Shown one piece after another: positions 53,854 to 62,995 of a stretch of DNA of 64,000 nucleotides (position 1 is its first letter; each line of letters starts with the position of its first letter). The notes under the pieces are model-generated. The model ran no database searches. It was not told the origin of the DNA and saw only the letters and a program-made list of their open reading frames with translations. Origin of the DNA: Bradyrhizobium icense (lineage in GTDB: Bacteria > Pseudomonadota > Alphaproteobacteria > Rhizobiales > Xanthobacteraceae); contig NZ_CP016428.1 of the NCBI RefSeq assembly GCF_001693385.1, forward strand, positions 4,154,001 to 4,218,000. The letters are read 5' to 3'. A program made the position numbers and the translations under genes.

Positions 53854-54518
53854 TGGCCGGAAAGGTGTTTTTCAGCGTGACGATGTCGCTCGACGGGTTC
53901 ATGGCGCCGGAGGCCGTGCCCGTCGAGGACGTCTTCTCGCCCGAAGGTCAGAACGACCCGAGGGTCCAGCGCTGGATGAGGAAGTGGTCGGAGCTGCAGG
54001 CGTGGGCGTTCCCGCAGCGGTTCTTCCGGGAGAACCTCAAGCTCGGCGAGGGCGGCGAGGAAGGACTAGACAACGACATCGCTTGGGCGACGCACGAGCG
54101 CACCGGCGCGAGCGTCATGGGCAAGCGCATGTTCGACGCCGGCGAGCTGGCATGGCCGGAGGAGGCGCCGTTCCACACCCCGGTGTTCGTCGTCACTCAC
54201 ACCAGGCGCGAGCCGTGGGAGCGGCCGGGCGGGACCACCTTCCACTTCGTCAACGACGGCATCGAGGCCGCGCTCGACCAGGCCCGCGAGGCCGCCGGCG
54301 ACCGCGACGTCCGCATCGCGGGCGGCGCCGAGACGATCCTGGAGTACGTGAACGCCGGCCTGATCGACGAGTTCTCGATCGCGCTGTCGCCCGTGCTGTT
54401 CGGCTCCGGAATCCGCCTGTTCGAGGGCGTGGACGCGGACCGCGTGGCCCTGGAGCCGGTCCGCGCGGAGCCGACGCAGTGGGTGACCCACCTAACCTAC
54501 GCAGTCCGGGAGCGGTAA
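53853..54518 (+). CDS. RibD C-terminal/dihydrofolate-reductase-like reductase
   Basis: 221 residues. Motifs: VTMSLDGFMAPE at the start, ASVMGKRMFDAGE, TPVFVVTHTRREPW, DVRIAGGAETILEYVNAGLI and LFGSGIRLFEG. It is a NAD(P)H-dependent reductase of the RibD_C group; substrates of these stand-alone versions are unknown. Last gene of the ArsR-SRPBCC-reductase operon. Confidence 0.92.
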   Translation: MAGKVFFSVTMSLDGFMAPEAVPVEDVFSPEGQNDPRVQRWMRKWSELQAWAFPQRFFRENLKLGEGGEEGLDNDIAWATHERTGASVMGKRMFDAGELAWPEEAPFHTPVFVVTHTRREPWERPGGTTFHFVNDGIEAALDQAREAAGDRDVRIAGGAETILEYVNAGLIDEFSIALSPVLFGSGIRLFEGVDADRVALEPVRAEPTQWVTHLTYAVRER

Positions 54519-54819
54519 CTGTCTCCACCTCAGCGCTCCCGACAGATCAGAGGGTGGTGATCAGCAAGTCGCGTGACACGCCGATCCACAGGTCTTGACT
54601 ATTCCTCCGCGGAGCGCCGGGTGAGGGCTCTCTCCACATGGGGAGTGTCAATTGTGGAGACACCCGGCGTGAGGTTTCGCGAGAGTCTGCAATGAGACGG
54701 GCTAGAGTCGCAGCACGATTTAGCAATTTGGCTACCAATTGGTGCCAGCATTCCGCCCATTGCGGATAGGTCGCGATCGGCGACTGCGAATTCCGAAAGG
54801 CTCTAACCCGACCGGCCTG
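54519..54819. other. Intergenic region of the island, no gene supported
   Basis: 300 bases between the reductase gene and the palindromic element. A short minus-strand frame (54547-54738) has no recognisable motif. Confidence 0.4.
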
Positions 54820-54888
54820 GAATTACGGTGACTGTGCACTCAATTGCACTTCGCCAGCAGCAGATTGAGTGCACAGTCACCGTAATTC
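54820..54888. repeat. Large perfect palindromic element, copy 1
   Basis: 25-bp perfectly complementary arms (54820-54844 and 54864-54888) flank a 19-base loop. Left arm begins gaattacggtgactgtgcac. A degenerate copy is at 56684-56749 and half copies at 57591 and 58291. It resembles REP-type sequences I recall near Y1 (IS200/RAYT) transposases. Confidence 0.8.
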
Positions 54889-54924
54889 TGGGTTGGCGGT
54901 CTCTTTCCTTTGGAGAGGCCCACT

Positions 54925-55059
54925 ATGATCAAAGGCTTTGTAATGGCAGCCTTGATGCTGCTTGGCGCGTCGCAGCTAGACCAGTATCTCACCCATGGTC
55001 GGTATACCGACGCCGCCATATCGATGCTGAGGCAGATCAGGCACTCGTTCGGTATTTGA
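54925..55059 (+). CDS. 44-residue exported or membrane microprotein
   Basis: MIKGFVMAALMLLGASQLDQ followed by a polar part (YLTHGRYTDAAISMLRQIRH). GGAGAGG lies 7 bases upstream. Very similar short proteins ending in 'MLRQIRHSFG' are recalled from other Bradyrhizobium genomes; role unknown. Confidence 0.7.
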   Translation: MIKGFVMAALMLLGASQLDQYLTHGRYTDAAISMLRQIRHSFGI

Positions 55060-55211
55060 CCTGCAACCCGGCTGGCCTTGGCTGAATTGCGACCGCCCGT
55101 TAGGCCACCTCGGTTGACGCCGAAGGGAACGCTTAACCTTGATGAATATTCATTCAAGTTCCTTGCAACCATCAGTCTCGTTCGACGTCATGCGTAGGTG
55201 CGGAGCGCGAT

Positions 55212-55415
55212 ATGGACGACGACAAGGAACAGCGTGAGCTTCAAGAGCGGGTGATGCGCTACCGCGTGATGGAGCGCGAGGTTACCGACCCGCTCGCAAT
55301 TGGCCTCCTGCACGACATCGTCACAGAACTGGAAGCGGCCCTGGAGCAGCCTGACAGGTACTCATGCAAAAGCCCGGCAGCCATTTCGGACTGCCGGGCG
55401 AAACGCAAATATTAG
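55212..55415 (+). CDS. Small acidic protein, unknown function
   Basis: 67 residues starting MDDDKEQRELQERVMRYRVM; GGAG lies upstream. A helical protein of a recurring rhizobial type (EVTDPLAIGLLHDIVTELEA). The last 15 residues run into a hairpin and may be an extension. No known role. Confidence 0.6.
   Translation: MDDDKEQRELQERVMRYRVMEREVTDPLAIGLLHDIVTELEAALEQPDRYSCKSPAAISDCRAKRKY
55372..55399 (-). terminator. Hairpin with T run on the minus strand
   Basis: Stem gcccggcag/ctgccgggc, 10-base loop, tttt on the minus strand. It overlaps the end of the small gene above, so it may also end plus-strand transcripts. Confidence 0.45.
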
Positions 55416-55658
55416 GTGAACTGAATGCCACGCCGCTGCAATGCGGCTATTCTGGTACCGATTTCGGGACCGTCTATCCGGAAGAGTACGGGCGCGCACT
55501 TTCTCCCATTGGAACCGAACCCTCGCACCTTTGCGGGGGCCGCTCACTCGAAAGGCGGCATACGCCGCGCTACTTCCGTGCTTCCTTGATTGCCCCAAAG
55601 GAACCCTCAGCATTCGTGCCCGTTGCACCGCTAGATCAAGCCCAAGGAGGACTTCCAC

Positions 55659-55946
55659 ATGTTGAGGATCGCTCTTTCCGTGGCGGCAGCCGCCGCGCTG
55701 CTTACGACTGCCCCGCTCGTCACTCCGGTCAAGGCCCAAGGCGTCGATGTTCAAATCGGCCGGGACCGCGACTACGATAGGGATCGCGACTATCGCTACG
55801 ACCGTCGCCGACACTACGACCGCGACACCACAGTTGGCATCGGCCCAGGGGGTGTCACCATCGGCAAGCGCTGCCGCATGGTGTCTACCACGATTGAACG
55901 GGACGACGGCCGCAGGATCACGCGCAGGGAGCGCCGCTGCGACTAA
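55659..55946 (+). CDS. Exported Asp/Arg/Tyr-rich small protein
   Basis: 95 residues with AAGGAGG upstream. Signal peptide LRIALSVAAAAALLTTAPLV, then a low-complexity stretch of alternating D/R/Y (DRDYDRDRDYRYDRRRHYDR), followed by VGIGPGGVTIGKRCRMVSTT and a C-terminal cysteine. Known in many rhizobia as a short secreted repeat protein; no function established. Confidence 0.75.
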   Translation: MLRIALSVAAAAALLTTAPLVTPVKAQGVDVQIGRDRDYDRDRDYRYDRRRHYDRDTTVGIGPGGVTIGKRCRMVSTTIERDDGRRITRRERRCD

Positions 55947-56072
55947 ACGGCGAGTAAACAAGGAAATACTTTGGGGCTCGCTCCGCAATGAGACGAGCCA
56001 AGAGGAAAGTCCCAACGCCGGGTGACGTTTTTTCTTGCGCTCGCGAGGGCGACGCCCTTTGCCGCGTCTTCG

Positions 56073-56224
56073 GTTCGGATCGAATTCGTCAGCCGGGAGC
56101 TAAAGGCGGCTGGAAAGGCCAGCCTACGTTCCATTGCAGAGGAGCGGAACGAAGCCGACATTTCGGTCGCGCGTGGGCAAGCTTCGGGGTACCGGGTTCA
56201 GCGGTTGCGCGTGTCCTTTGAAGA
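56073..56224 (+). pseudogene. Remnant of a serine recombinase
   Basis: The translated stretch VSRELKAAGKASLRSIAEER then ISVARG and YRVQRLRVSF matches the C-terminal helix-turn-helix-like segment of resolvase/invertase enzymes (pattern: L..AG..SLR.IAE.LN..GI.TARG...W....V). The catalytic domain is missing. It marks past mobility of this island. Confidence 0.5.
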
Positions 56225-56364
56225 TGGAATGGGCCCGGAACAGAAGCAGCGATGCCGGCCAGAATGGGCTCGCCGAAGGATGTCGCTGCAATCGTGATCA
56301 TCACTACAGATACGAGGACTACGAGCACATCGGCTATGATGCGCTTGGAATAGTGTTTCGTCAT
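56089..56364 (-). CDS. Possible small membrane protein
   Basis: 91 residues from the ATG at 56364. A strong membrane segment (IIADVLVVLVSVVMITIAAT) lies near the N-terminus, but the C-terminal half is antisense to the recombinase remnant, so the true protein may be only about 45 residues. Confidence 0.4.
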   Translation of the reverse strand: MTKHYSKRIIADVLVVLVSVVMITIAATSFGEPILAGIAASVPGPFHLQRTRATAEPGTPKLAHARPKCRLRSAPLQWNVGWPFQPPLAPG

Positions 56365-56683
56365 GATTTGAGCCCTCACAACCGAATTGAAGTACGTGCG
56401 CAGTTACAATCTAGTTCGTACGTAAAATGGGTATGTGAATGGGTGCTCACCGCGCTTGGCGGATCATCCCTCCAATAGGCTGGCAGCGGGCAATAGTGTA
56501 GCAGCGATCCAGACCTAACAAGTTAGTTTGTTCAGTTCAGATGCGTCGAAGCTGATGCGCCCATAGGATGAGGTGCATCATAGACCGGCGCTATAGTTGA
56601 CGGTTCTGTTTTCGCGCGACATGCGTCGGCCTTAGCACCTATGTCGCGTAGCGACGACGCACTGAGGGCGCGCTTCGTGTTAG
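56365..56683. other. Intergenic region, nothing supported
   Basis: 319 bases with no convincing ORF, hairpin or RNA gene. Confidence 0.35.
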
Positions 56684-56749
56684 AATTACGGTGACAATGC
56701 ACTCAATTGCACTTCGCCAGCAGCGATTAAGTACACTGTCACCGTAATT
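56684..56749. repeat. Palindromic element, degenerate copy 2
   Basis: Arms 56684-56707 and 56726-56749 pair with a few mismatches; the loop tgcacttcgccagcagcg is almost identical to that of copy 1. Confidence 0.75.
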
Positions 56750-56978
56750 TTATTGATCAGAACCGATCCGACCGGCGAGCCTTCGACCAGCAATGCCGGA
56801 TGGCGGATTGCGGCGCGGTATTGATGGGCGCGACCGACGATCCGGTCCGGATGCGGAACGGCATGATCCAGATCAAGATGGGCGCTCGACAGCCGCCCAA
56901 GGAATTCGCCTTGGGCTGGACGCTCCTCGGCTGGGCCACCGCGCTCAGAATCCGCCACCGCTTGTGGAGTGCGTCACA

Positions 56979-57557
56979 ATGAAACGCTGCCTTGCTGCTT
57001 TCGCAATCGCCGCCAGCCTGTTCGCACCAGTTGCGCACGCCAACGATGCCTTGGAAGCCAAGGTGCGGGCCTACGTTCCGGTCGTCTCCCTCGCCAAAGT
57101 ATGTGACCTCAGGATCAATGAGGCCACCTTGGGTGACCACCGCGCCATGCTCGAAGCGGCGAAATCCGACCCGAACGCCAACAAACTCGCCTACCGCGTC
57201 CATTACGAAACGCAGACGGCCTACATCAAGGCCCGCGACGGAGGTCAGCGGGTCGCCTTCTGCAGAGACTTCATCGCAGCCAACAGCCAATACGCCAAGG
57301 CGCGCTTCACCGCCGTGGTCGAGGACCACATGAGCGACATCAGCACCAGTGTGCAGAAAGCGATTGCCCACAACGTCTGCGGTGCGCCCCCCGTCAAGCT
57401 GTCCAAGGCCGACTGGAAACCGTACGCGCTCATCAAAAAGATGCTTCAAACCGAGCAGAAGTTGGCCAGGGAAAACGCCGAAACGAACGGCTGGATCGTC
57501 ACCGAGGAAACGACGGCGGTCACGGAACAGTTCTGTGCGGCGATAAAAACCCGATGA
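56979..57557 (+). CDS. Exported helical protein, unknown function
   Basis: 192 residues from the ATG at 56979. Signal peptide RCLAAFAIAASLFAPVAHAN, then a helical domain with four cysteines (VCDLRINEATLGDH, AFCRDFIAANSQYAKARF, HNVCGAPP, EQFCAAIKTR). Not recognised as a family. It lies within the island between glmU and glmS. Confidence 0.65.
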   Translation: MKRCLAAFAIAASLFAPVAHANDALEAKVRAYVPVVSLAKVCDLRINEATLGDHRAMLEAAKSDPNANKLAYRVHYETQTAYIKARDGGQRVAFCRDFIAANSQYAKARFTAVVEDHMSDISTSVQKAIAHNVCGAPPVKLSKADWKPYALIKKMLQTEQKLARENAETNGWIVTEETTAVTEQFCAAIKTR

Positions 57558-57590
57558 CCGTCATCGCCGCCAAAGTTCGAGCCCCGCTGA

Positions 57591-57610
57591 TACGGTGACA
57601 GTGCACTTAA
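57591..57610. repeat. Half copy of the palindromic element
   Basis: tacggtgacagtgcacttaa matches the left arm of copies 1 and 2, without a partner arm. Confidence 0.6.
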
Positions 57611-57740
57611 CTGCGAGGAAAAGGCAGAGTTACAGCTTTCTCGAAAAAGCGCCGCTTTCTCCGCGCCTTTTCAGAAGGGAAAGCAGATCGGCGGAGATCA
57701 GATTCCATGGGAATGGAGCTTAGGGTTTGAGATAGTCGAG

Positions 57741-58136
57741 TTGATTCCTACATTCAAAATTGAGATTAACAACGAAAACGACGATCAAGTCGAAACCAAC
57801 AAGGCGGAACTATCAGAGTATCTATTCGGAAAGCTTCGGCCAATATCGGAGTCGAGACGATCTGGTTTATACGCGATGTTCGGGTCTCAACGTGAGATCA
57901 CGGAATTCGGTCTGTTCATCTACAAGTCCGGGGACGGCATGAATAGATGCCGTCTGCGGGGCAGTGTCAGTTACACATCGGAATGGGACTTCGAGGACAT
58001 TACAGAACAGGATTCTGTTCAAATGTATGTCTACCTATCAGCAGAGAAATTCGATCAGCTTATGAACTTTGTTAAGTTTCCTAGGCCGACGGGTGCAGAG
58101 ATTCGATTGACCGGCGTCTCGCGGCACTCGGCTTGA
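57741..58136 (+). CDS. Hypothetical protein of low-GC type
   Basis: 131 residues from a TTG (57741); no ATG is in frame upstream. The sequence (MIPTFKIEINNENDDQVETN, then EFGLFIYKSGDGMNRC) is Asn/Lys/Asp-rich and lower in GC than its surroundings, suggesting foreign origin. Balanced composition favours a real protein; no family recognised. Confidence 0.5.
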   Translation: MIPTFKIEINNENDDQVETNKAELSEYLFGKLRPISESRRSGLYAMFGSQREITEFGLFIYKSGDGMNRCRLRGSVSYTSEWDFEDITEQDSVQMYVYLSAEKFDQLMNFVKFPRPTGAEIRLTGVSRHSA

Positions 58137-58290
58137 ATCCGCGAAGTATTGAATCATTACCGTTCAGTAGGACGAACAGCAAAGCGAGCGTGCCAATTGT
58201 CCAAATAACGCCTGCCACCCCGCCCTCCCAAAAGGGCCGTCACTCTGGTGCAAGTCGAGAAGTTCAGCAAGCGGATGAGGGCTGCGTGAG

Positions 58291-58313
58291 ATTATGGTGA
58301 CAGTGTTTAATTC
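58291..58313. repeat. Second half copy of the palindromic element
   Basis: attatggtgacagtgtttaa is a diverged left arm with no partner. Confidence 0.5.
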
Positions 58314-58399
58314 TGCTTGGCTAGGCCTGCGCGCTCAAGCTAATTTGCTGAACCAAATCAAGCTGATGCTACCCGTCCAGTCGTATCCGAAAAAATATT

Positions 58400-58995
58400 C
58401 CGCTTTTCGCCACAGGCCAAATCACCGCTATCACTTCGCCCATCCACCCCGGCAAGAGGGGCGTATCGCGATCGTCACGGATGCGGGGTTGGATGCGGTG
58501 GACGCAGCGGCGTCGGGCGCGATCGTGATCGCAAGGCGGGTTCTCCCGTGAGTGATCTTACGCTTGCGCAGGTGACCGGCGTTTCAAGGCCTTCATCGGG
58601 ACCTTCGGCCGGCATCTCGTCGATCGGAGTGAAGGTAGAGGGCGCTGCGTACGGAAAAGTCGTGTGGTTCTGGCATCCATGGCTGATGTCAAGCCAGCGG
58701 AGACGCGTCGGCCCGACCGGGCTTAAGACAAATCTCAATCCGCTGGCGACGGTGACAAAAAGGAATTCGTCGCCGGGAAGAGCACGTATAAGCCGTAAAG
58801 CCATTGCGCAGGGAATGCCGGATTGCCTCCGCTGAACCTGTATGCTCGTGTGCGTTTCCTTCTACCCATTGTACACGAGACCGCGGGTGCAGCGCGCATC
58901 CGGCATTCCCTGCTCCCTCTTTCTTTGGAGGGAACCAAGGCCAAGCCTCGGGCAGATCATGCCGCGAGATCGCGGACTCATATTCCATCAGCATG
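58400..58995. repeat. Long dispersed Bradyrhizobium repeat element
   Basis: This segment (running through gatcgtcacggatgcggggt, gaattcgtcgccgggaagag and acacgagaccgcgggtgcag) is recalled as a high-copy dispersed sequence in Bradyrhizobium that yields many spurious ORF calls on both strands. Boundaries are approximate. No gene is supported in it. Confidence 0.65.
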
Positions 58996-59032
58996 GCGGA
59001 TGTGACAGGTTAATCCCCGGTTAGGCTACCCA

Positions 59033-59070
59033 TTAAGCTTTCCGCTTAAGGCTGTCTCAATCCGCAATAA
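59033..59070. repeat. Right direct repeat of the glmU-glmS insert
   Basis: Same orientation as 52747-52784, 34 of 38 bases identical. The 6.3 kb between the copies is the candidate island. Confidence 0.75.
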
Positions 59071-59154
59071 TTATTGAGTATCTGTCGGACTTCATTTCTC
59101 GTTAAGAGACTAGCGGGTTGCGACGCTATTCGTCGATTTGGGGTATTGAACCGC

Positions 59155-60981
59155 ATGTGCGGCATTGTCGGCATTCTTGGGAAAGCTCCGGTCGCGGAGC
59201 AGTTGGTGGACTCACTCAAACGGCTTGAATATCGCGGCTATGATTCCGCCGGCGTCGCCACGCTGGAGGGCGATCACCTCGAACGCCGTCGCGCCGAGGG
59301 CAAGCTGAAGAACCTCGAGAAGCGGCTGGATGCCGAACCGCTGAAGGGGCACACCGGAATCGGGCACACCCGCTGGGCTACGCACGGCAAGCCGACCGAG
59401 AACAACGCGCACCCGCACGCGACCGATCGCGTCGCCGTGGTTCACAACGGCATCATCGAGAACTTCCGCGAGCTGCGCGAAGCGCTGGAGAAGAAGGGTA
59501 CGGTCTTCAAGACCGAAACCGACACCGAAATCGTTCTCCACCTCGTCGACAGTTTTCTCCAGAAGGGCATCAAGCCGGTCGAGGCGGTGAGGGCGGCGCT
59601 GTCGGAACTGCGTGGCGCGTTCGCGCTCGGCTTCATCTTCGCCGGCGACGACGACCTGATGATCGGCGCCCGCAACGGCCCGCCGCTGGCGATAGGCCAC
59701 GGCGACGGCGAAATGTATCTGGGGTCGGATGCGATCGCGCTCGGGCCGTTCACCGATACGATCAGCTATCTCGAGGACGGCGACTGGGCGGTGCTGACGC
59801 GCAAGGGCGCGACCATTTACGACAAGACCAACGCGATCGTGCATCGCGACGCGGTCAAGCACAGCGCCTCGACCTCGCTGGTCGACAAGGCGAACTACCG
59901 CCACTTCATGGCCAAGGAAATCCACGAGCAGCCGGAAGTCGTGGGCCACACGCTGGCACGCTACATCGACATGGCGAGCGAGCGCGTCATGCTGCCGGTC
60001 AAGCTGCCGTTCGACTTCAAGGATATCCAGCGCATTTCAATCACCGCCTGCGGCACCGCGAGCTATGCCGGCTACGTCGCAAAGTACTGGTTCGAGCGGC
60101 TGGCGCGCATTCCGGTCGAGCTCGATGTCGCTTCCGAATTCCGCTATCGCGAGGCGCCCTTGCGCAAGGGCGATCTCGCGATCTTCATTTCGCAATCGGG
60201 TGAGACCGCCGACACGCTGGCCGCGCTGCGCTACGCCAAGGCCGAGGGCGTTCACACCCTGTCGGTGGTGAACGTGCCGACCTCGACGATTGCGCGCGAA
60301 AGCGAAACCGTGCTGCAGACGCTGGCCGGCCCCGAGATTGGCGTAGCCTCGACCAAGGCCTTCACCTGCCAGTTGATGGTGCTGGCCTCGCTCGCGGTTG
60401 CCGCCGGCAAGGCGCGCGGCGAACTGTCGGATGAGGACGAGACCAAACTCGTCCATGGCCTCGTCGAGATTCCGCGGCTGATGGCGGCGGCGCTGACGTT
60501 GGAACCGCAGATCGAAAAGCTGGCGCGCGACATCTCGAAATCGAAGGACGTGCTCTATCTCGGCCGCGGCACCAGCTACCCGCTGGCGCTGGAAGGCGCG
60601 CTGAAGCTGAAGGAAATTTCCTACATTCACGCCGAGGGCTATGCCGCCGGCGAACTCAAGCACGGTCCGATCGCGCTGATCGACGAAACCATGCCGGTCG
60701 TGGTGATCGCGCCGTACGACCGGGTGTTCGAGAAGACCGTCTCCAACATGCAGGAAGTCGCGGCCCGCGGCGGCAACATCATCCTGATGACCGACGCCAA
60801 GGGAGCGGCGGAAGCCACCGTCGACTCCCTGGTGACGATCGTGCTGCCCGACATGGCCTCGGCGTTCACCCCGATGGTCTACGCCGTCCCGGTGCAGCTC
60901 CTGGCCTATCATACCGCCGTGGTGATGGGGACCGACGTGGATCAGCCGCGAAATCTCGCGAAATCGGTAACCGTCGAATAG
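59155..60981 (+). CDS. glmS: Glutamine-fructose-6-phosphate aminotransferase (isomerizing)
   Basis: Makes glucosamine-6-phosphate from fructose-6-P and glutamine, feeding GlmM and GlmU. 608 residues from the ATG at 59155, which places the nucleophilic Cys at residue 2 (MCGIVGILG). The glutaminase domain (2-220) includes GHTRWATHGKPTENNAHPH; two SIS sugar-isomerase domains follow (ITACGTASYAGYVAKYWF, FISQSGETADTLAALRYAK, YLGRGTSYPLALEGALKLKE). The C-terminal end DQPRNLAKSVTVE is typical. Confidence 0.98.
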   Translation: MCGIVGILGKAPVAEQLVDSLKRLEYRGYDSAGVATLEGDHLERRRAEGKLKNLEKRLDAEPLKGHTGIGHTRWATHGKPTENNAHPHATDRVAVVHNGIIENFRELREALEKKGTVFKTETDTEIVLHLVDSFLQKGIKPVEAVRAALSELRGAFALGFIFAGDDDLMIGARNGPPLAIGHGDGEMYLGSDAIALGPFTDTISYLEDGDWAVLTRKGATIYDKTNAIVHRDAVKHSASTSLVDKANYRHFMAKEIHEQPEVVGHTLARYIDMASERVMLPVKLPFDFKDIQRISITACGTASYAGYVAKYWFERLARIPVELDVASEFRYREAPLRKGDLAIFISQSGETADTLAALRYAKAEGVHTLSVVNVPTSTIARESETVLQTLAGPEIGVASTKAFTCQLMVLASLAVAAGKARGELSDEDETKLVHGLVEIPRLMAAALTLEPQIEKLARDISKSKDVLYLGRGTSYPLALEGALKLKEISYIHAEGYAAGELKHGPIALIDETMPVVVIAPYDRVFEKTVSNMQEVAARGGNIILMTDAKGAAEATVDSLVTIVLPDMASAFTPMVYAVPVQLLAYHTAVVMGTDVDQPRNLAKSVTVE

Positions 60982-61059
60982 TCAAGCGCCTGGATAGTCA
61001 AGCCCCTCGGTTGTCACGCTGGCCCTTCAAAAACCTGCTAGGATGGCTTAGCTGGCATA

Positions 61060-61105
61060 GGCGCGATCAGCAAAAGTGGACCCCGGTTTTGCGTCCGATC
61101 GCGCC
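61060..61105. repeat. Rhizobiales palindromic repeat
   Basis: ggcgcgatc and gatcgcgcc arms enclose agcaaaagtggaccccggtt, a frequent dispersed motif in Rhizobiales. Confidence 0.6.
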
Positions 61106-61142
61106 CGAATGTCGAGTTCGGCCGCCCTGACCTGGAACCACG

Positions 61143-61928
61143 ATGAACCGCGAACAACTGCCCCCGACCGCGTCCCCGGAGGAACCCCTGCCGGAGGCGC
61201 ACCATGCCGGGCTAATGGCCCGTTTCCGAAACTATTTTCTGACCGGACTGATTGTCGCAGGGCCGGTCGCGATCACGCTCTACCTGACCTGGTGGTTCGT
61301 GAACTGGGTCGACAACCTGGTTCGCCCCTTCGTGCCGACGGTCTACCGTCCCGAAACCTACCTGCCGTTCGGCTTGCCGGGGTCGGGACTGATCGTCGCG
61401 GTGATCGCGCTGACGCTACTCGGCTTCCTCACCGCCAATTTGATCGGGCGGACGTTGGTCGACCTCGGCGAGCGGCTGCTCGGCCGCATGCCCGTGGTGC
61501 GCGCGATCTATCGCGGCCTGAAGCAGGTGTTCGAGACGCTGTTCTCGGGCAAGGGCTCGAGCTTTCGCAAGGTCGGCCTGGTTGAATTTCCCTCGCCGGG
61601 CATGTGGTCGATCGTCTTGATCTCGCAGCCGCCGAGCGTGAACATCGCCAGCCAGCTTCCCGACCAGGAAGAGCACATCTCGGTGTTCCTGCCCTGCGCG
61701 CCGAACCCGACCACGGGTTTCTTCTTCTACGTGCCCAAGAGCAAGATCATCGAAGTCGACATGAGCACCGAGGACGCCGCGACGCTGATCATGTCGGCCG
61801 GCGTGGTGCAGCCCGGCTCTGATCCGCAGAAACGCAACGCCGCGCTCGCCGGCATGGCAAACGCCGCGCGCGTGGCCAATTCGGCTGCCGGTCTGAAGAC
61901 GGCTCCCGCAAAGGTAAAGGTGGAGTAG
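61143..61928 (+). CDS. DUF502-family membrane protein
   Basis: 261 residues. Two N-terminal membrane helices (YFLTGLIVAGPVAITLYLTW and GLIVAVIALTLLGFLTANLI) precede a soluble domain with the family region RMPVVRAIYRGLKQVFETLF and HISVFLPCAPNPTTGFFFYV. The family is widespread in proteobacteria and plants (COV-like) and its role is poorly defined. Standard length. Confidence 0.92.
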   Translation: MNREQLPPTASPEEPLPEAHHAGLMARFRNYFLTGLIVAGPVAITLYLTWWFVNWVDNLVRPFVPTVYRPETYLPFGLPGSGLIVAVIALTLLGFLTANLIGRTLVDLGERLLGRMPVVRAIYRGLKQVFETLFSGKGSSFRKVGLVEFPSPGMWSIVLISQPPSVNIASQLPDQEEHISVFLPCAPNPTTGFFFYVPKSKIIEVDMSTEDAATLIMSAGVVQPGSDPQKRNAALAGMANAARVANSAAGLKTAPAKVKVE

Positions 61929-62005
61929 GGCGGGCGCCTGATGGCGCGGCCCTTCCAAGTCGCGCTCTGGCGCTGAAAATCTCGAATGCTGGCAGGCCTG
62001 ACATC

Positions 62006-62995
62006 ATGACGAAGAAGATCGAAGGCATCATTCCCGTGATGATCACGCCGTTTACCGAAAGCGGCCAGATCGACTATCCGGGTCTCGGCCGGCTGGTGGA
62101 ATGGTACATCGACAACGGATCGGACGCGCTGTTTGCGGTCTGCCAGTCCAGCGAAATGCAGTTTCTGAGTCTCGACGAACGGGTTGCGCTCGCCGCCTTC
62201 GTCAAGAAGGCCGCCGCGGGCCGCGTCCCGGTGATCGCTTCCGGTCACGTCAGCGAAAGCCTGGATGACCAACTTGCCGAACTGACCGCGATTGCCGCGA
62301 CCGGGGTTGACGGCATGGTGCTCGTCACCAACCGGCTCGATGCCAGGCAGGAAGGCGGCAGCCGGTTCATCGACGATCTGACCTGGCTGCTCGATCGGCT
62401 GCCGAAGCAAATTCCGCTCGGTCTCTACGAGTGCCCGGCGCCCTATCGCCGCTTGCTCACCGACGACGAACTGACGTTCTGCGCCAATACCGGCCGCTTC
62501 GTCATCCTCAAGGACGTGTCCTGCGACCTCGAAACGGTGAAGCGCCGGGTGGCATTGACCAGGGGCACGCCGCTTGCCATCGTCAACGCCAATGCGGCAA
62601 TTGCATTCGAGGCAATGAAAGCCGGTTCGCGCGGCTTTACCGGCGTGTTCACGAATTTTCATCCCGATCTCTACAAGTGGCTGATGACCGAGAATGCCGA
62701 CCATCCGGCACTTGCAGACGAACTTTCCGTCTACCTCGCGCTGTCGGCGATGGCCGAACCGATGGGCTACCCGAAGCTCGCCAAGCTCTACCACCGGCGT
62801 CTCGGCACGTTTGCCTGCAGCGAGAGCCGTGCCGTCACCTTCGATGTCCACGAAAAGTTCTGGGCGTTGCAGGCGCTGCTCGACAAGATCGTCGACGGCA
62901 CCGAGCATTACCGGCGCCGCATTGCCGCCGTTGAGGCGAGCAAGACCTATCCCGCGCCGATCAGCGGTACGGCTTCGTCGCGTTCATACAGATAA
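62006..62995 (+). CDS. Dihydrodipicolinate synthase-family aldolase
   Basis: 329 residues of the DapA/NAL TIM-barrel family. The Schiff-base lysine is in RFVILKDVSCD and the catalytic tyrosine in LGLYECPAPYRR. The N-terminal IIPVMITPFTESGQIDYPGL is typical. Family members act on pyruvate or related keto acids; differences from DapA (no TTGE motif: CQSSEMQFLS) argue for another aldolase role. Its 3' end overlaps recG by 49 bases. Confidence 0.9.
   Translation: MTKKIEGIIPVMITPFTESGQIDYPGLGRLVEWYIDNGSDALFAVCQSSEMQFLSLDERVALAAFVKKAAAGRVPVIASGHVSESLDDQLAELTAIAATGVDGMVLVTNRLDARQEGGSRFIDDLTWLLDRLPKQIPLGLYECPAPYRRLLTDDELTFCANTGRFVILKDVSCDLETVKRRVALTRGTPLAIVNANAAIAFEAMKAGSRGFTGVFTNFHPDLYKWLMTENADHPALADELSVYLALSAMAEPMGYPKLAKLYHRRLGTFACSESRAVTFDVHEKFWALQALLDKIVDGTEHYRRRIAAVEASKTYPAPISGTASSRSYR

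Noticed and set aside
58294-59024. Several short open frames on both strands
   Set aside because: They fall in the long dispersed repeat and the half palindrome, and resemble the spurious calls this repeat produces.
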